NCBI RefSeq assembly: GCF_905475465.1
Contig: NC_062249.1
Span: 5,282,501 to 5,346,500, forward strand
DNA: 64,000 bases
DNA from: Pieris napi
Taxonomy: Eukaryota; Arthropoda; Insecta; Lepidoptera; Pieridae
Reading direction: 5' to 3'
Part shown: piece by piece, positions 45,450 to 58,690 of the stretch
Numbering within the stretch: the first letter of the stretch is position 1
Layout of the letters: each line of letters opens with the position of its first letter
Program-made: the position numbers and the translations under genes
Notes under the pieces: model-generated
Database searches by the model: none
The model's input: only the letters and a program-made list of their open reading frames with translations
Told to the model about the DNA's origin: nothing

Positions 45450-47332
45450 TTCTTATGCTGGACAAAATCTTCTCATTATATTTACTTGTTTTAGTCTTGT
45501 ATTGTACTTTTTAAACAATACTTCACCACACTGTCCAACTTTTCAAATATATAACAGGCTCTCTTTAACGGTTAGCATTCTTCACTGTTTACTCATCGTA
45601 TCTGTATTCCACAAAAACAAAACAATAGCGGCATACGGGCAAACCACTGACCAGTTATGACTCATTTTGGGTTCAGGTGACTAGTCTATCACTTTTTGTC
45701 AATAAAACAGTTCCACGTAGCTGCGCTAACTGGATTTTCTTAATTCACCGTTCAACCATGTCATAATTACAATAGTACACTAAGTAATAAGTAGGTACTA
45801 TGTTTCAAGCGACGATACTGCATTACGAACTGCAGGTGCATCGTAACGAATTCTTCAAAAACAACACGTTAGTATCTACTGCCCTCATTATCGTATTGGT
45901 AGATCAGATAACACAAAATGAGGTTTGGACTTTAAATGCCTTTTAACATGCTAATTAGATAACAAGTTCACTTTCTCACAGAAAACAGGTAAATTCTTAT
46001 CGTTTGAAAGTAGATGCAACAAGTTCGCTATTCAACTTTGAAGTTTTTGATGAGAGCGTAAACTGTAGAAATAACTTAAATTCAAAAACGAAACAAAAAC
46101 CCGATGGCATTAAAATGTAGACATCTCTTTTACAAGATAGAAAGAGAGAAATATACTTATGTATGTTACATTAACTTCTAGTTTATTAATCTGTGTCGAG
46201 ATTCGAACGTCAAAACACCTGTCACTTTGTTATAATAACCAGCGACCTACTACTAGGTTTTTCATTCGGTATATCACGCTTTCAAACAGGGTCAATAAAT
46301 ATTAGACAAATAAGAAGTTTAAGTTATTTTAAACTTCTTTAATTGAATAGGTATATTTGAATTGTTACCACATCTTTAGAAAACTACAAAAATTTCTGGT
46401 TTTGGTAGTTTTTCTTTGTTTTAATAGATGTCACTTTTTCAATAAAATTAACTTTATATTCCATACTTAGTTATAAAAATTATACCGTACTACTATTAGA
46501 AGTTTCAATTTAATGTATGATTGTAATATAACACCTTAAATGCTATTTTTATAAAGCGACATCTGCGCTGCTACAGAAATCATATATTTTTATATTTCTC
46601 CCTTAATTGCGTAGATAATACATAATATTTGAAAAAAAGGAAGAAATCAAAAAATACTATATTATCCTCATCAACTACGTATGGTAGTTAGTCGTTGTTG
46701 GTGTAGTATAATTCAGCATAAAAGTTGTTCATCCGTTTTAAAGACAGGTCATAGGTAGGTAGGTGATCTTATTATAATTAATAATTACTTAACCACGAAG
46801 GAATAGGAATTAGAAATAACGTAATTATTGAAACCTGCTGATGTTTAGAAACCATGCGAAAAAATTTAGGTGGATATAAAAAGTTTGTAATTGTATCCAT
46901 GGTAGACAGTCAATTCTTTAATGTCAATGGCTCTTTAGTGAAATATTATTTTCAGTCTCTACAAAAATAGTATAGTAAATCGAAATTCGTGTCTTACTGA
47001 ATATGTACCAAAATATATTTTCTATTTAACTGTAATTTATTGGCAACCACGATATTCCCGGCAAAAGCAGATATTGGTATTGACGATCAAAAAATATAAT
47101 TTTACATCAGTGTGTTGCCGCTTGCGTATTTTATGGCTTCCGTAATTAAACCTCCAGACGCATTTGCTCATTGCTTTTATCATAATATACTTGTGGCTTT
47201 ATTGAAAGACCTTTCCATATTACTTTCTGCACCGGCTTAATTGCATTTGCTTAGTCTATTTTTATATTTTCTTACATTATTATTATTATCATTAAGCCTT
47301 TATTGCTTCAAACTCAAACTCAAAATATCTTT

Positions 47333-47475
47333 CCTCACGATGTGCCAAAATGACCACTGAATGACACTGGAGGCTGATCACCTACTTGCCTATTAGATTA
47401 AAAAATGATCATGAAACAGATTTAGAAATCTGAGGCCCAGACCTAAAGAGGTTGTAGCGCCACTGATTTTTATTT
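47333..47475 (+). repeat. SINE 3' half
   Basis: It reads cctcacgatgtgcc, ggctgatcacctacttgcct, gaggcccagacctaaag and gttgtagcgccactg. It matches the second half of the SINE at 61589-61840. Confidence 0.65.
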
Positions 47476-47509
47476 ATTAAAGTTACATAACCCAACTTAA
47501 TCTAATATA

Positions 47510-47746
47510 TCATATGACCCGTTTTTGGTAATCAGCATGTCCTGTGACACATATGACATAGGCCTCTTCCAGCTGCTTCCATTCTTTTCTGATGTTAGCT
47601 CTTCTTGTCCAAGTTGTGCCTCCTATTCTCTTTATATCGTCTGCCCATATCTTGCACTGTCTTCCTCGTTTCCTTTTTCCATCGCGTAGTTGCCACTTCT
47701 TACATCCTCTTACATTAGTTCTGTTTATACGATGAATGTTAAACAT
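47510..47746 (-). pseudogene. Retrotransposon-derived fragment (LINE ORF tail)
   Basis: A 78-codon frame contains GKRKRGRQCKIWADDIKR, then a TTWTRRANIRKEWKQLEEAY segment. The RGR..K.W.DDI....W...A..R..W..LEEAY pattern is a familiar C-terminal piece of RTE-type LINE polyproteins. No reverse transcriptase precedes it. It is a relic rather than a gene. Confidence 0.6.
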
Positions 47747-48099
47747 TTTAGGTATCTTTTTTCATTTTATCTAAATTGATGATAAATATATAAAATAAAA
47801 TGATAAGAAATAAAAATATATCTACCGTTTGATTGCCAATTATTGCTTGCCAACATATCTACTATTCTCTACAATTTCTTTTCTTTCTTTGTATAAAGCA
47901 TTGTCATAGTAAAAAGTATGTTATTATTTCTAATAATTCGATATGTGTAAAGGCTTTACTTCTGTTTCTCTTATCTTTTAGGATGAGATTGTATAACCAA
48001 CCTTTTGTACCAAACCATTGTTCCAAAAATCGACTTTAACCGTGTCATGGAGTGCGTAGTGGTACAAAGACTAAAGATATACTATACTACTAGAATATT

Positions 48100-48298
48100 A
48101 TTGGTACACTAGCGGACCCAACAGACGTTGTCCTGCGTGATATTTCAAGCGATGAGGATATTAAACAAAGTATGAAAGTACCGACTGCAGCGTCATATGC
48201 CGGGCTTATTTGTGAATCAACCATCCAGGGCGCCACCCAAACGCATACCTATATAAAAATTAATTCAAATCGTTCCAGCCGTTTTTTATATTTTTATT
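48100..48298 (+). repeat. Dispersed repeat (ctagcggacccaacagacg)
   Basis: A ctagcggacccaacagacg start with gttgtcctgcgtgatatttc, and a caaatcgttccagccg end. I have an impression of such a family across insect genomes, perhaps Helitron-derived, but cannot name it. Confidence 0.45.
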
Positions 48299-48425
48299 TA
48301 ATAGGAGGAAAACGGGCAGAAGGCTCACCTGATGTTAAGTGATACGACACATGGACACTCACATTACCAGAAGGCTCGCAAGTGCGTTGCCGGCCTTGAA
48401 AGTTTAAGAGGAGTTCAGTGGCATA
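48299..48425 (-). repeat. SINE-like dispersed repeat, reverse orientation
   Basis: It contains aacgggcagaaggctcacct, gatgttaagtgatac, catggacactcac and gcaagtgcgttgccggcc, the reverse complement of the 20313 family. Confidence 0.65.
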
Positions 48426-48630
48426 CACACGTACAGTAGAATTATATATCTATATAAAGATTATATGTACCCAACGACCAGACCTTTATTTAAATATTTT
48501 ATGAATATATTTCTGGACTAACCCCTCAATCTTTTCGAATTAACCTTCTTTATTAAATCCGCTGTTGAAATCTCAATGAGCGAAGGATATTGTTACAAAA
48601 GAGCTTTTCACCCACGCATACATATTTTCT

Positions 48631-48730
48631 CAGTGTTGGCCGAGTGGTAAAGCGTGCGAATCTCGACAAGATTCGAATCTCGGCTGTGCACCAATGAAAT
48701 TTGCAGGGTTTTATCCTTGCTTGCTGAACT
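48631..48730 (+). repeat. tRNA-derived SINE, 5' part
   Basis: It has cagtgttggccgagtgg (A box) and agattcgaatctcgg (B box), then ctgtgcaccaatgaaattt. No matching acceptor stem was seen, so this is not a functional tRNA gene. Confidence 0.6.
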
Positions 48731-51700
48731 TATGTAAATATATATTAAACATGACCGCCGCATGTTTAATTTAGAAACTATGGAACTTATTTATACATAC
48801 ATTTCTGCAAAACGTTTTTTAAAAAGCTCTCCTAAAAACATGAAAAGTCTTCTATTAACACCATTAAAAATATCGAATACAAATACCAAAGAAAACATAA
48901 AAAATATAGTTAATTATAAATAATAATCTCACTCTTAATCATATAATTATGATAATATGAAAAATTCAGTTCAGAATAAAATATTTCAGACTGAGAAAAA
49001 CCCATGTAAAGTGTAGTTTTCAATAGTAAACTAGCATTGCATTGCTCATAGTTCATGCAGAAGTTATTGTTATAGGAAGTTTATTAAGTAAGAGAAAGAT
49101 GAAAGCTTTTAAGATAATAATTTAAAAAAAAATGTTTTCACATCCATAAACAATAATGTAATATAATCGAGATTTATGTTTATCTCCTGATGATTGACTG
49201 ACAAACGGGGTGAATTATTATTTTTTAAACTCTATCCAAAGTCAGTGAGAACCAGCCCTTGAGAGTATGCTGTATGACGCGGTCAAAAATACATCACACA
49301 TTTTCGACCGGCACCTAAATTTTACATTACGTGAAACAGCTTTAGTCACGTTTATCCTCTGGTTCAGTACAGACTCCGTGGTCTAAACTTAAAATCAAAT
49401 AAGAAATCGTAAAAGAACTGGCAACATTTCGCGAGTGCGTTTCCCGCCAAAAAAATAGACTGCTTCAACGCAAAGTAAGTGCATTGGCGTATTTTTATCT
49501 AATTTTTGTGAATCGTGTTGTGTATTAATAAAACGGTGAATTATTAAAAAAATTAAATGTAAACCAAGATTAATTGGGCAATGCTGGATTTTCAGCGACC
49601 ACTTTATTACATGTAATTCTTGGAAGCGTCTGACATTCGAGTGTGTTGTGTCGATTATTACGTTGAAATACATTAAATTGGGCTTGGCAGGACAGCTAGA
49701 TATTGTAAATATAATTTTAGGCCCGGAATGTCAACATGTTGTAATCGGGTACGAAATCCTGCTATTTTCGGGATTGGAATCTGTTTTATAAAACTTTGTG
49801 TAACTCGTGATTTATGAACGACGGTTGACATCCACATAAAATTTGTGAATCTTATTAAAATGAGGTTTTGGTTATCTTACACATACTTTAAACTAAAATA
49901 GAAATATATATTTTAAACTCTATTCTAGATTCCACATATTTTCGAGAATAATAATAAAGTAAAAGTCTTGCCTTAAACGTTTTAATGTTGATTGTGATGA
50001 TGATCAGGAAAAATGAAATCTAAAGTAAAATTCAAGTTAAATTAGACATAATCTTGCGTATAGTTTTTTAATCTGTGTTTTACTAGAAAATCCTTCTCAC
50101 GCCTATACTTAACATTATAAAGAAATATTTCATTGATAACTTTTTTTGTAACGTATACACTCAAAACCTTCTACACCAATTTCAAAATAAATGTTATGTA
50201 AAAATCATTCACCGTTAAAATATGTACTAAATTCAGGGGTACTAAATGACATAGGCTTATATTTATCTCCAATATATTCAAAACAATAAATGTCAAGCCG
50301 TGCTAAGCTGGGACAAGTAAAAAGATCTGCCCTTATCAGTATATATATATTAGATATATGTGTAATCAAATCTAATTTCATCGAAGTCTTTTGAGTGGTG
50401 TAGAATCACGCGTGAACGATGTAAAATCAACAAAATGCTATTTATGCTTGCGAGAATTTGATCATAATGCCAATTTATAAAACGTAAACAATTTCGATAA
50501 TAATTTGAGTGATTTCGATATCATCATGTTTGATAAGTTTTTATTTTACCAGGGATTTTAAAATAATATTAATAATAATAATAGGTACTAAATTCATATA
50601 ACTTTCTTACATAGCGACATGTTTATCATGCTAAAATTTGCAATAAATTATTATTAATTTAATTTAAATAACAGAATTATTTCATGCTATGATTGCATTA
50701 TATAATAACTGGAGTTTTTTAATTATTTGATATATATAATACTTAAGAAAGTAACATAAATATTTTGAAAGTATATAAAATAATAAATGTAATTACTAGT
50801 TACTACTACGACTTAGTTGGCATAGAAACAGGAAAGCGTTGTTCAAAGGTCTCAGCGCTCAGAGTAGGAAGGTTTGTGTTCTAGATACCTTAATCACCTG
50901 GATGTATATACTTTACTGATGTTTCTACCTACTCCACAAATACCTATCCTAAAAATATGCATAAAAACCTGTTGAGTGGAATAAAACAAGAATATAAAAG
51001 TTTTTCGAACCTACTGTTTATACAGAGCGTTTAACACTGCTTTTGTTCACTTTACGATTATTGGCCATTGGATTGACAATGCCATGAATTCAGGGTAAAT
51101 AATTATGTTTCAATACGATGTAAGTAATTCTCTTTCGTAAAAGCTTCAAATGAAGCTTTTGGGATCAACTCGTATATAAATCTCGTTAAGTATTGTACCA
51201 ACAGTTTTGTAATAATCATAAAATTTACAAAAATAACTTTAATTTGTTTTGGCGAGTGTTTGTTTGATTATTACCACCTGCTGAAGTGTTGTAAAAATAT
51301 CTCGATGATTGTAACATTGATATTTGCACGAAATTTGTAAATTTTTAACTAACATTGTTTGTCGTTATATTATAAATTCGATAGTCTTAGATTAAACGAA
51401 TACTCTTAATAATAATTAAATGTGGTACCATTAATAGGAACATAGATTATTTTTAAAATTATGACAAATAATATTTCTATGATATATTTTCGGTTCATTA
51501 TAAAAAAGTTCTGATTGAATAATCCCGCCAATCAATGGATTGATGTTTGTAAGTATAAATATATAGTCTTACATGGAGGAGATAGTAAAATTAACAACAT
51601 ATACTTTGTAACATCCGTTTACATGTAATGAGACTTATGAATAAGATTTCATTTATAAATCCTTGTCTACAAGACCAAACATTCTCTAATATATACATAT

Positions 51701-52104
51701 TTTCTTCCACAATTAAAGCACCTATTAGGCGAGATATATTGGTACCTTTTTATATGAAACAAAACCGTGGTACAACACTCGTAGATTAGTAGCTAGAAAC
51801 AATAAAACCATAGTAAAACAAAGAGAACAGTGCGACACATGACTGCTCTGTCTGCGTCAAATGTACCGCGAAGAGTCGAGACTATTTTGATTGTTTCAAC
51901 TAAGCGAATATGATTAATGTTAATACATTTAATTTATTAATTATAGACCTCGTGACGTTTCCGGGAACGAGTAGGAAGAAGACGATTTCGATGTAATGAC
52001 GACTGTTTCAGATCTTTTTTATTCATTTGATAAACCTTAGTTTTAATTATTTGGATAGTCATATCAGATAGTATTTTTGGCAGAGTTTGCCAAAACAAAA
52101 AGTA

Positions 52105-52235
52105 TCCCATATACTTCCCTGAGTTAAGCGATACTGCCGCCCATAGACCTTAAAATGACAGACGGCTTGCTAGTGCGTGGCCGGCCTTTTAAAAATTAGT
52201 TCGCTCTTTTCTTGAAGGACTCTAAGTCCAGTGAT
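52105..52235 (-). repeat. SINE-like dispersed repeat fragment, reverse
   Basis: ttaagcgatactgccgccca, acggcttgctagtgcgtggc, cggccttttaaaaatt and ttcgctcttttcttgaagga resemble the reversed 21265 copy with more divergence. Confidence 0.5.
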
Positions 52236-54143
52236 CGAAAATACCTCTAAGCGCTGGTTTCACATAGTGTTGATGCGCGGCAAAAACTGGAAAATATAGG
52301 CGTCAGTTAACAGTATTTATATCACAAAGTTATTAGCGTACAGTCTATCTGTCAGCTTTCTAAATTAATTAGTTTGTAAGTGGGACAAGGATTTAGATGG
52401 TCTCTCTTGTACACAATAATGCGTAAAAAATTGTAGCCTCATTTAAGAAGAATGAGTCTTTATTAGATTTAACTAAAGTTCTCATAATATTGTCTTTGAA
52501 TTACGCAATAGTTTGAATAAAACCTTTTCTCTGTCTCCTGCCGACCACAATTGCTCTAATACGTGAAGCAACGAAGAATAAAATATATATATTTGTTTAA
52601 AAGAGGATAAATGTCTACGATAACCACATTTATAATACATTTGAAGTAAGCATAAAATATAATAATATGGATATTTAAAATGCTAATACTAAATCTAAAG
52701 GTTAGCTACTGAAGGTGTCGGTGCCACAAATAAAGAAATGTAGAAGAAAATATCAAAATAACTTCTTTTTTGTCAACGCTTGTAATAAATTGACACGTAA
52801 CAAAAAACAAGACAATGAAATTTAAAACGCGTATAATTGTTCTAACTGCTGTAAAATATACCGTTTGTGTGCCAAGACGTCAATATCTATTGCTTGAACA
52901 TTCCTATTACAAAAAATAATTATTCTTTAAAGAAGAACATACAATTTTACGTTTTTTTAACTAAATAACAACTGACAGTTCCTGATTAATATCAATAATT
53001 TAACATATCTATTGGGCTTTGGCAAGCGCTGATAAATAATACATGAATGTAAGAATAAGTGTTGTTTGATGATTAGCCATTTTAAAAGAGTACCGAGAGT
53101 TTTTTACACCGGCTTTTTCTCTCGGCCTACACCCTCTGTCTTTTTTGCCGATGAGTAGGGATGCCTACAGCTTCAAATTTAATGACGTGGAATAAGTGAT
53201 AAGTACCTGTATCTTATGTTCCATAATAAACATATTTTATTTATTTTTTATTTAAGAGTAGACATTCTGACATCTGCCTTTTAACGTTTCTCGTAAATGT
53301 GGAAACAGCATAATTTGTTTGATTTTCCGTTCTTCATCCCTAATACATAAATTAAATCAAAGAAATTGTTTAAATGTTTGATTACTATAGCTGGCATTCT
53401 TAATTTATTGAAGGAAAGCTGTTTGATGAATATTGTTTTACAAAAGCTGTGAAAGCTTCAATGCTTCTAGCCTAAGACATATTGTAGCTATGTAAGCTAT
53501 CTATGGTCCTCATCTATTTGACTACATGAAACTGAGTTCGCTTTATAGGCTTTCTATATATAAATAGAAATTATATAAATTAGTTTCCTATCGCGTTTTC
53601 GAGCAATCGATGAACATAGATTAAAAAAGGTTCCGACGAATTGGAAATCTTCATAAAGACGTTCATAAATAAAAAATAGTTCAGCACATTCTAGTGTCGT
53701 GAAAAGTAAAATGAACCACTATTGATGTGGAGAAATAAATTATATATTTTTAGTGTTAAAGTAATTAAATATATCCACATCAAACAGTTTTAATATCATT
53801 AAAACGGGGATCATTTGTAAATATTTGCAAAATGCACCGTTTGATGTTCGCAATGAGTAAACATAATCTGAATGTTTAGAGTATTGAAGATGTTTGGTTA
53901 ATGCTTAGCGATGATTCAAAATCGCTGGAATATTTCATTAGTGAATTAGGATAGGCGGAATAAAATTATATTAATATTGCAAATGTCTGCATTTTTCATA
54001 AAGGACAAGGAACAGGGATTTATTGCGTGTGTTCATATGGATTGAGGAGTGTTATTATATTGAATGCAATATTTGTAATTTTTGTTATATAAGAAGTAGT
54101 ACGTAGTAAGTAGTAGTATTCGTAGCACGCATAAGCCTCTCTA

Positions 54144-54379
54144 AAGCGGGCCATAGACGGACCGCATGTTGCAGCCGATACCGACTGCTCTAAAGGGGCG
54201 TTCCCTCGAAGCGTTAATCACAACAGTCAACCACGCTTTCGTGAAATGCACTTCTGTGTGAACGCAGTTTCCATACTAAATTCATATTCGCAATACACGG
54301 ACCGCTCGAGCAGTTCCTGAGCAAACCGCATGTTGCAGTCGGTCTTGACTGCAACATACGCTCCGTCTATGTCCCGCTT
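54144..54379. mobile_element. MITE with AAGCGGG(C/A)CATAGACGGA ends
   Basis: Ends 54144-54161 and 54362-54379 are reverse complements with one mismatch. The interior repeats accgcatgttgcag-(c/t)cg phrases near both ends, so the element can fold further. No coding region. Confidence 0.75.
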
Positions 54380-55299
54380 AAGCCTAACATTACTCTGGCA
54401 CTCTACCTTAGGCTTAATTATGTCTAGAAAAACATAGGAATTTTTTTCGCACGTCGGAACTCGTCGGCCGGTACAATATCTTTTTAATTATACCTAATCC
54501 CCGTATCGGGAAATCGAACGTTATACATAGAACTGGAATAGAATCTTATTTATTGTATTTTTTGTAGCGAGTGTAAAGCATCAAAATAAATGGTTCGTAT
54601 TTCATTTGTTAACAGATAGCTGTTGCTAGCCTATTTACATACATTTCTCTTCTTTAATTCTTATTTCGCGCAGTATATTCAATGGATATATTTTTAACTA
54701 GCATAATCCAGGCGATTACGGTTAGGACTAATGTGCTGATTTTTAAATTTGAAATTAATGATTAATATTTACAACTTTTGCCGTGACGCATAAATACAAT
54801 AACACTTTTACTTTTGAAATAATATATCTGCCTACGTTTTTAAATTTTGTTGATTTGAATACAGTTCTTCATTCTCTAGTTACGTTTTCCACATAACTTA
54901 GTGCATTAAATTACTAAAAGTAGTTTTACTTCGGCTGTTTGAGTGATGCCGTTGAAATATGAAATTTATATCGAAGTTGGCACATAATCGCAATGTTTGT
55001 GTTTATACGATTATAATTCACCTTGTGTATCAAACTGTGTCACTGTCGTCCCGGATCATTGATGATACATTACATTATAACACTAAGTGGTAGAATTTAT
55101 GGAGAATACAGGCTGTTTGGAAAATACTAATATAAACCCAAATTATAGGAGTTTATACCAATCCTTTTTATTTTAATAAATATCGTGAGCTCCGTATAAA
55201 CGCCTTGTCATGAATCCCAAAGAAACGTACTTATTACTTTATTCTATGTTAGTGAACTTATTGTATTAAGAAATGCCGTGTCTGCCGTTCGGATCTACT

Positions 55300-55393
55300 T
55301 CTCAAACTCAAAATAACTTTATTCATATAGGTAAATAAGTACACTTATGAACGTCAAAAAAGAAGTTAAATTGATTGTAAATTTACATTTACA
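55300..55393 (+). repeat. Dispersed repeat fragment related to 44363
   Basis: ctcaaactcaaaataacttt, attcatataggtaaataagt and acacttatgaacgtcaaaaa match the opening of the 44363 repeat. Confidence 0.6.
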
Positions 55394-56389
55394 GAAGCAA
55401 GTATCATGTCAATCGAAACATCTATTTGTAGGAAGCATTAAGAAATATTTTAGAAACTATTCCTGTAACTTTTCATTCATATAATCGTCGTTTGGGTATT
55501 CCACAAATAACTGACTTTTGTTCACAAATATATACAACGAACATCATCATAAAAATTATTTCATATATATCGGTGATGATCCAACCTGTTCATAATTAAA
55601 CAGTTATTTATTACTAATTTAATAGAGAAGACATCTAAACATTACATAAAAAATGAACTTTTAATACCATTTCTGAATAATGTGATTCTTATGAAATCAA
55701 TGCACAACAAAATACATAAATGCATAAAAATTAAAAGCATGGATCTATGATTCATAAAGTGTCGCGTTACTGCGGGCGAGCATAGTCACGCATACTATAG
55801 CTATTTATAGACTCAGCGCCCGAGATTTTAATGATACTGGAAGCATGTGATAGACTGAACTGAAAATTAAAAATATATATTTTAAAATCCAACCTGTTTA
55901 TAAGTATATAAATATGTTCTGTCGTTAGATCGAAGAAGCGTAGGAGTAACTATTTCCATGCTGTTTTGAGAATGATAATCCTAATCATGCAGATAATATC
56001 TAGTAAGCTTAAGCAAATCTTTTTTTTAATTTGATGAAGAGCTCTCTTTTCGCACAAACTGAGCAAGTGTTTATTGTATGAATTGTTTAGTTTATGTTTT
56101 ATTAAATGTTAATTTTAAATTTATAAAAAATGTTGTGGCAAAGGCAAAGGGTAATGTTTCTTACAACTTACACTTATTGTTTTTATAATCTTAGAAGATC
56201 GACCAAGAGTTATATAAATATGTATAATATAAAAATTGTAAGAATAACCGATGGGATTGGGGTAACTTTGATGTCTTTTTTTCAAATAGCAGACTTTAGC
56301 GTCTGCTTTATGTCAGATAAATGTTTTGTACATGGCAATAAAATCTACCATGAACATTGCTTGATAAGAATGACCAGCGAACCAAGTAT

Positions 56390-56460
56390 TTGACCGGCAA
56401 CGCTTTCGCGAGCTTTCTGGCAGTGTAAATATCGAAGGGTATCACTAACCAGCAGTTAAG
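56390..56460 (+). repeat. SINE-like repeat fragment
   Basis: gaccggcaacgctttcgcga and gctttctggcagtgtaaata correspond to the opening of the 20313 family. Confidence 0.45.
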
Positions 56461-57185
56461 CTTTGCACCCGACTTTCTATAATTGATGTTCAACAAAATA
56501 TTAATGATATATGTATTTTCGAATTCACGCGGTGTTTTTAGGTCAAATACCAAATCATCCAACTAAAAAATATGAATTCTAATTATCTGACATGACATTT
56601 AACGCCTGACAGCTATGCATAATTTGTCAAAGAGTTTTAAAATTGTAGACGGAAAAACTAACAAGTTTTTGTCAAAAGTAGAAACATGATAAATAGCTTT
56701 TTTGATTTTCGTTGCTTTTTTTTTGAACAAATAAAAGCCGGTCGGTGTTTTGAAGTCGGTGGACTTATTTAGTTTAAAGAGTTTTGTCATAAGAAACATA
56801 TAACATATATATATACTAATTCAAAAGAAATTTATTTTATATAACTATGACTAAATACGTCCATGCGTCGGGTTGTCTCCCTCCCTAAAATATGGCGAGG
56901 GGGCCGATGGCTGGCCATGCGTCATGCTCGTGAACGGGTGCTGCTTGTGGTGACTGGTCGTACTTGAATTCGTGTATGCGGTGATGTTGGTTATTTCGAC
57001 TATGTGTTTGCGTGTTGTTCCCACGAGAATGTAAACGTAAGTGCGTGCTCCTATTTCACCATGCCTCCTGCTGATAGAGGACAAATCTTTGTTTTAAATT
57101 TATGTTATTATTATTAATTTCTTAAAATGTCACATGGGACATGGTGTAATGGTTGCAGCTCCTTATAAACATTTTGTAAAACAAA

Positions 57186-57300
57186 TAAATGGCGAGAGTT
57201 TATTGCCAGTTCTTCTCTCCCGTTCTACGCCCTTGATTTGAGAACTGGCAGTAAATGTAAAATTAGAAGCATTAATATGTATTTCTTTACTGACAAGTGA
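57186..57300 (-). repeat. Dispersed repeat related to 44363, reverse
   Basis: tttattgccagttcttctct, cttgatttgagaactggcag and taaatgtaaaattagaagca are the reverse complement of the 44363 copy's second half. Confidence 0.6.
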
Positions 57301-57856
57301 TAATATGATTAAATGATTTTTTACTTTACTATACTTTACTAAATAGACGATCTATTTAATAAGGAATCGAATGCGAACAGGAAAAAGGATTCCCAGACGT
57401 CCCTGACACACTCAAGGTGCTATTCAAGGTACTATACGAGGTCGCTTGCAAGGACGCTCCATGACGACCTTACCGTCAGGCCGGCCCCTTAACAAGGATA
57501 TGCCGAGGTCAAATTTTGGGTTGGCCTCGAACTTGAGCCAAGGTTCGATGTTTGAAACTGGGTTACATTTGGGACAAGGTTGAAGATTTCAGTTGCTACT
57601 GTTAAATCCAGATTGATATGTACTCAAAGTATTTATATTTAAGTGATGAATCTAAAATTGCTTAGGTTTCGTTGCAGTAGTAGTATTAATTCAAGGTTTA
57701 GTTGTTTTAATTTAAGATAAAATACATAAAAAATAATTATTCCTGAACTATTCTAACAGTAGCAGTAGCTGTGAGCAGTAGTCTTGTTCCGCCGGAAATC
57801 GTGCCCATGAGCTAATGACTCGATATATGTTATTTGTACCACTTGCACTTGCAAAT

Positions 57857-58405
57857 CTATATATATAAAAGAAAGTCGTGTTTGTTACAACACTTATAAC
57901 TCGAGAACGGCTGGACCGATTGCCATGGTTTTTGATTTGTTGGATTTGTTTCCGTCCCGAATAGCAGAATAAGCAATAAAATATCGGATAAGTTATCGAA
58001 TAACAATAAATTAATTAATTAATTTTACGAATGCAAAAACCATATGGTATCTGTTGATCAAACTACGCATCATTTTACGTCGAATTCGTGTCAGTTCAAG
58101 AAATTCCGATCTTGAGGTGAATGAGGAGATGCATAACCATGCTTTGATCCTGATCAAAAGATGTTGGATATCAGAAAGTGCTTAACATGCAGTATCGCCA
58201 TATTGACGCTAGAGAGAAGATGCCTAATGTGTAAAACTGCCATTCTTCTTTCGCAATGGCAAGCAATAAAACATTTCTGTATTTGCAATAAAGTTGTATT
58301 CATGTAATACTTAACATTAATGAAATCCTAAAATAGGTTAAATTAAAGTAACAACGATATTATAAGGTTGTAGGGCGGAACGAAGTTAGCCAGGTCAGCT
58401 AGTTA
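57857..58405 (+). mobile_element. Helitron-like non-autonomous element (about 550 bp)
   Basis: The 5' end reads atctatatatataaaagaaa then gtcgtgtttgttacaacac and ctcgagaacggctggaccga; the 3' end reads gccaggtcagctagt. This is the typical start and end of short Helitron-like elements in Lepidoptera. It has no terminal inverted repeats, as expected, and only degenerate interior sequence. Confidence 0.7.
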
Positions 58406-58557
58406 GACATATTTAACACTTTTGGCTATTTGATGTTTAGAGGTAATATAAAGTTTACATTCCGAATAACTATTAAATAAGTTATTGGTGTTTTATTGAA
58501 TGTTTTACTGAAGACTAACAATCATTCTTTTGTCTTGTAAACATATTTGTATAGACA

Positions 58558-58690
58558 ATTAGGTTATCAGCCTTCTATGCCTGACGCAAGCCGTCGACTT
58601 TTTGGGTGGTGGTGGCAAAGGTGGCATTCCTTACAATGTTTTCCTTCACCGCACGCCACACGCCGCACCGCCAACACTACTCATTAAATC
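58558..58690 (-). repeat. SINE 3'-half fragment, reverse
   Basis: aattaggttatcagccttc, cgcaagccgtcgactttttg and acaatgttttccttcaccgc mirror the SINE 3' half. A ggtggtggtggcaaaggtgg interruption is particular to this copy. Confidence 0.6.

Noticed and set aside
48631..48700. Possible tRNA gene (A and B box motifs)
   Set aside because: No acceptor stem or anticodon arm; same layout as the SINE copies, so treated as SINE.
56851..57084. 77-codon minus ORF (SPYFREGDNPTHGRI end)
   Set aside because: GC-richer patch with a transposon-like feel, but no family could be named and no splice context was found.
57400..57600. GC-rich patch between repeats
   Set aside because: Looked exon-like by composition but has no sustained frame with splice sites.
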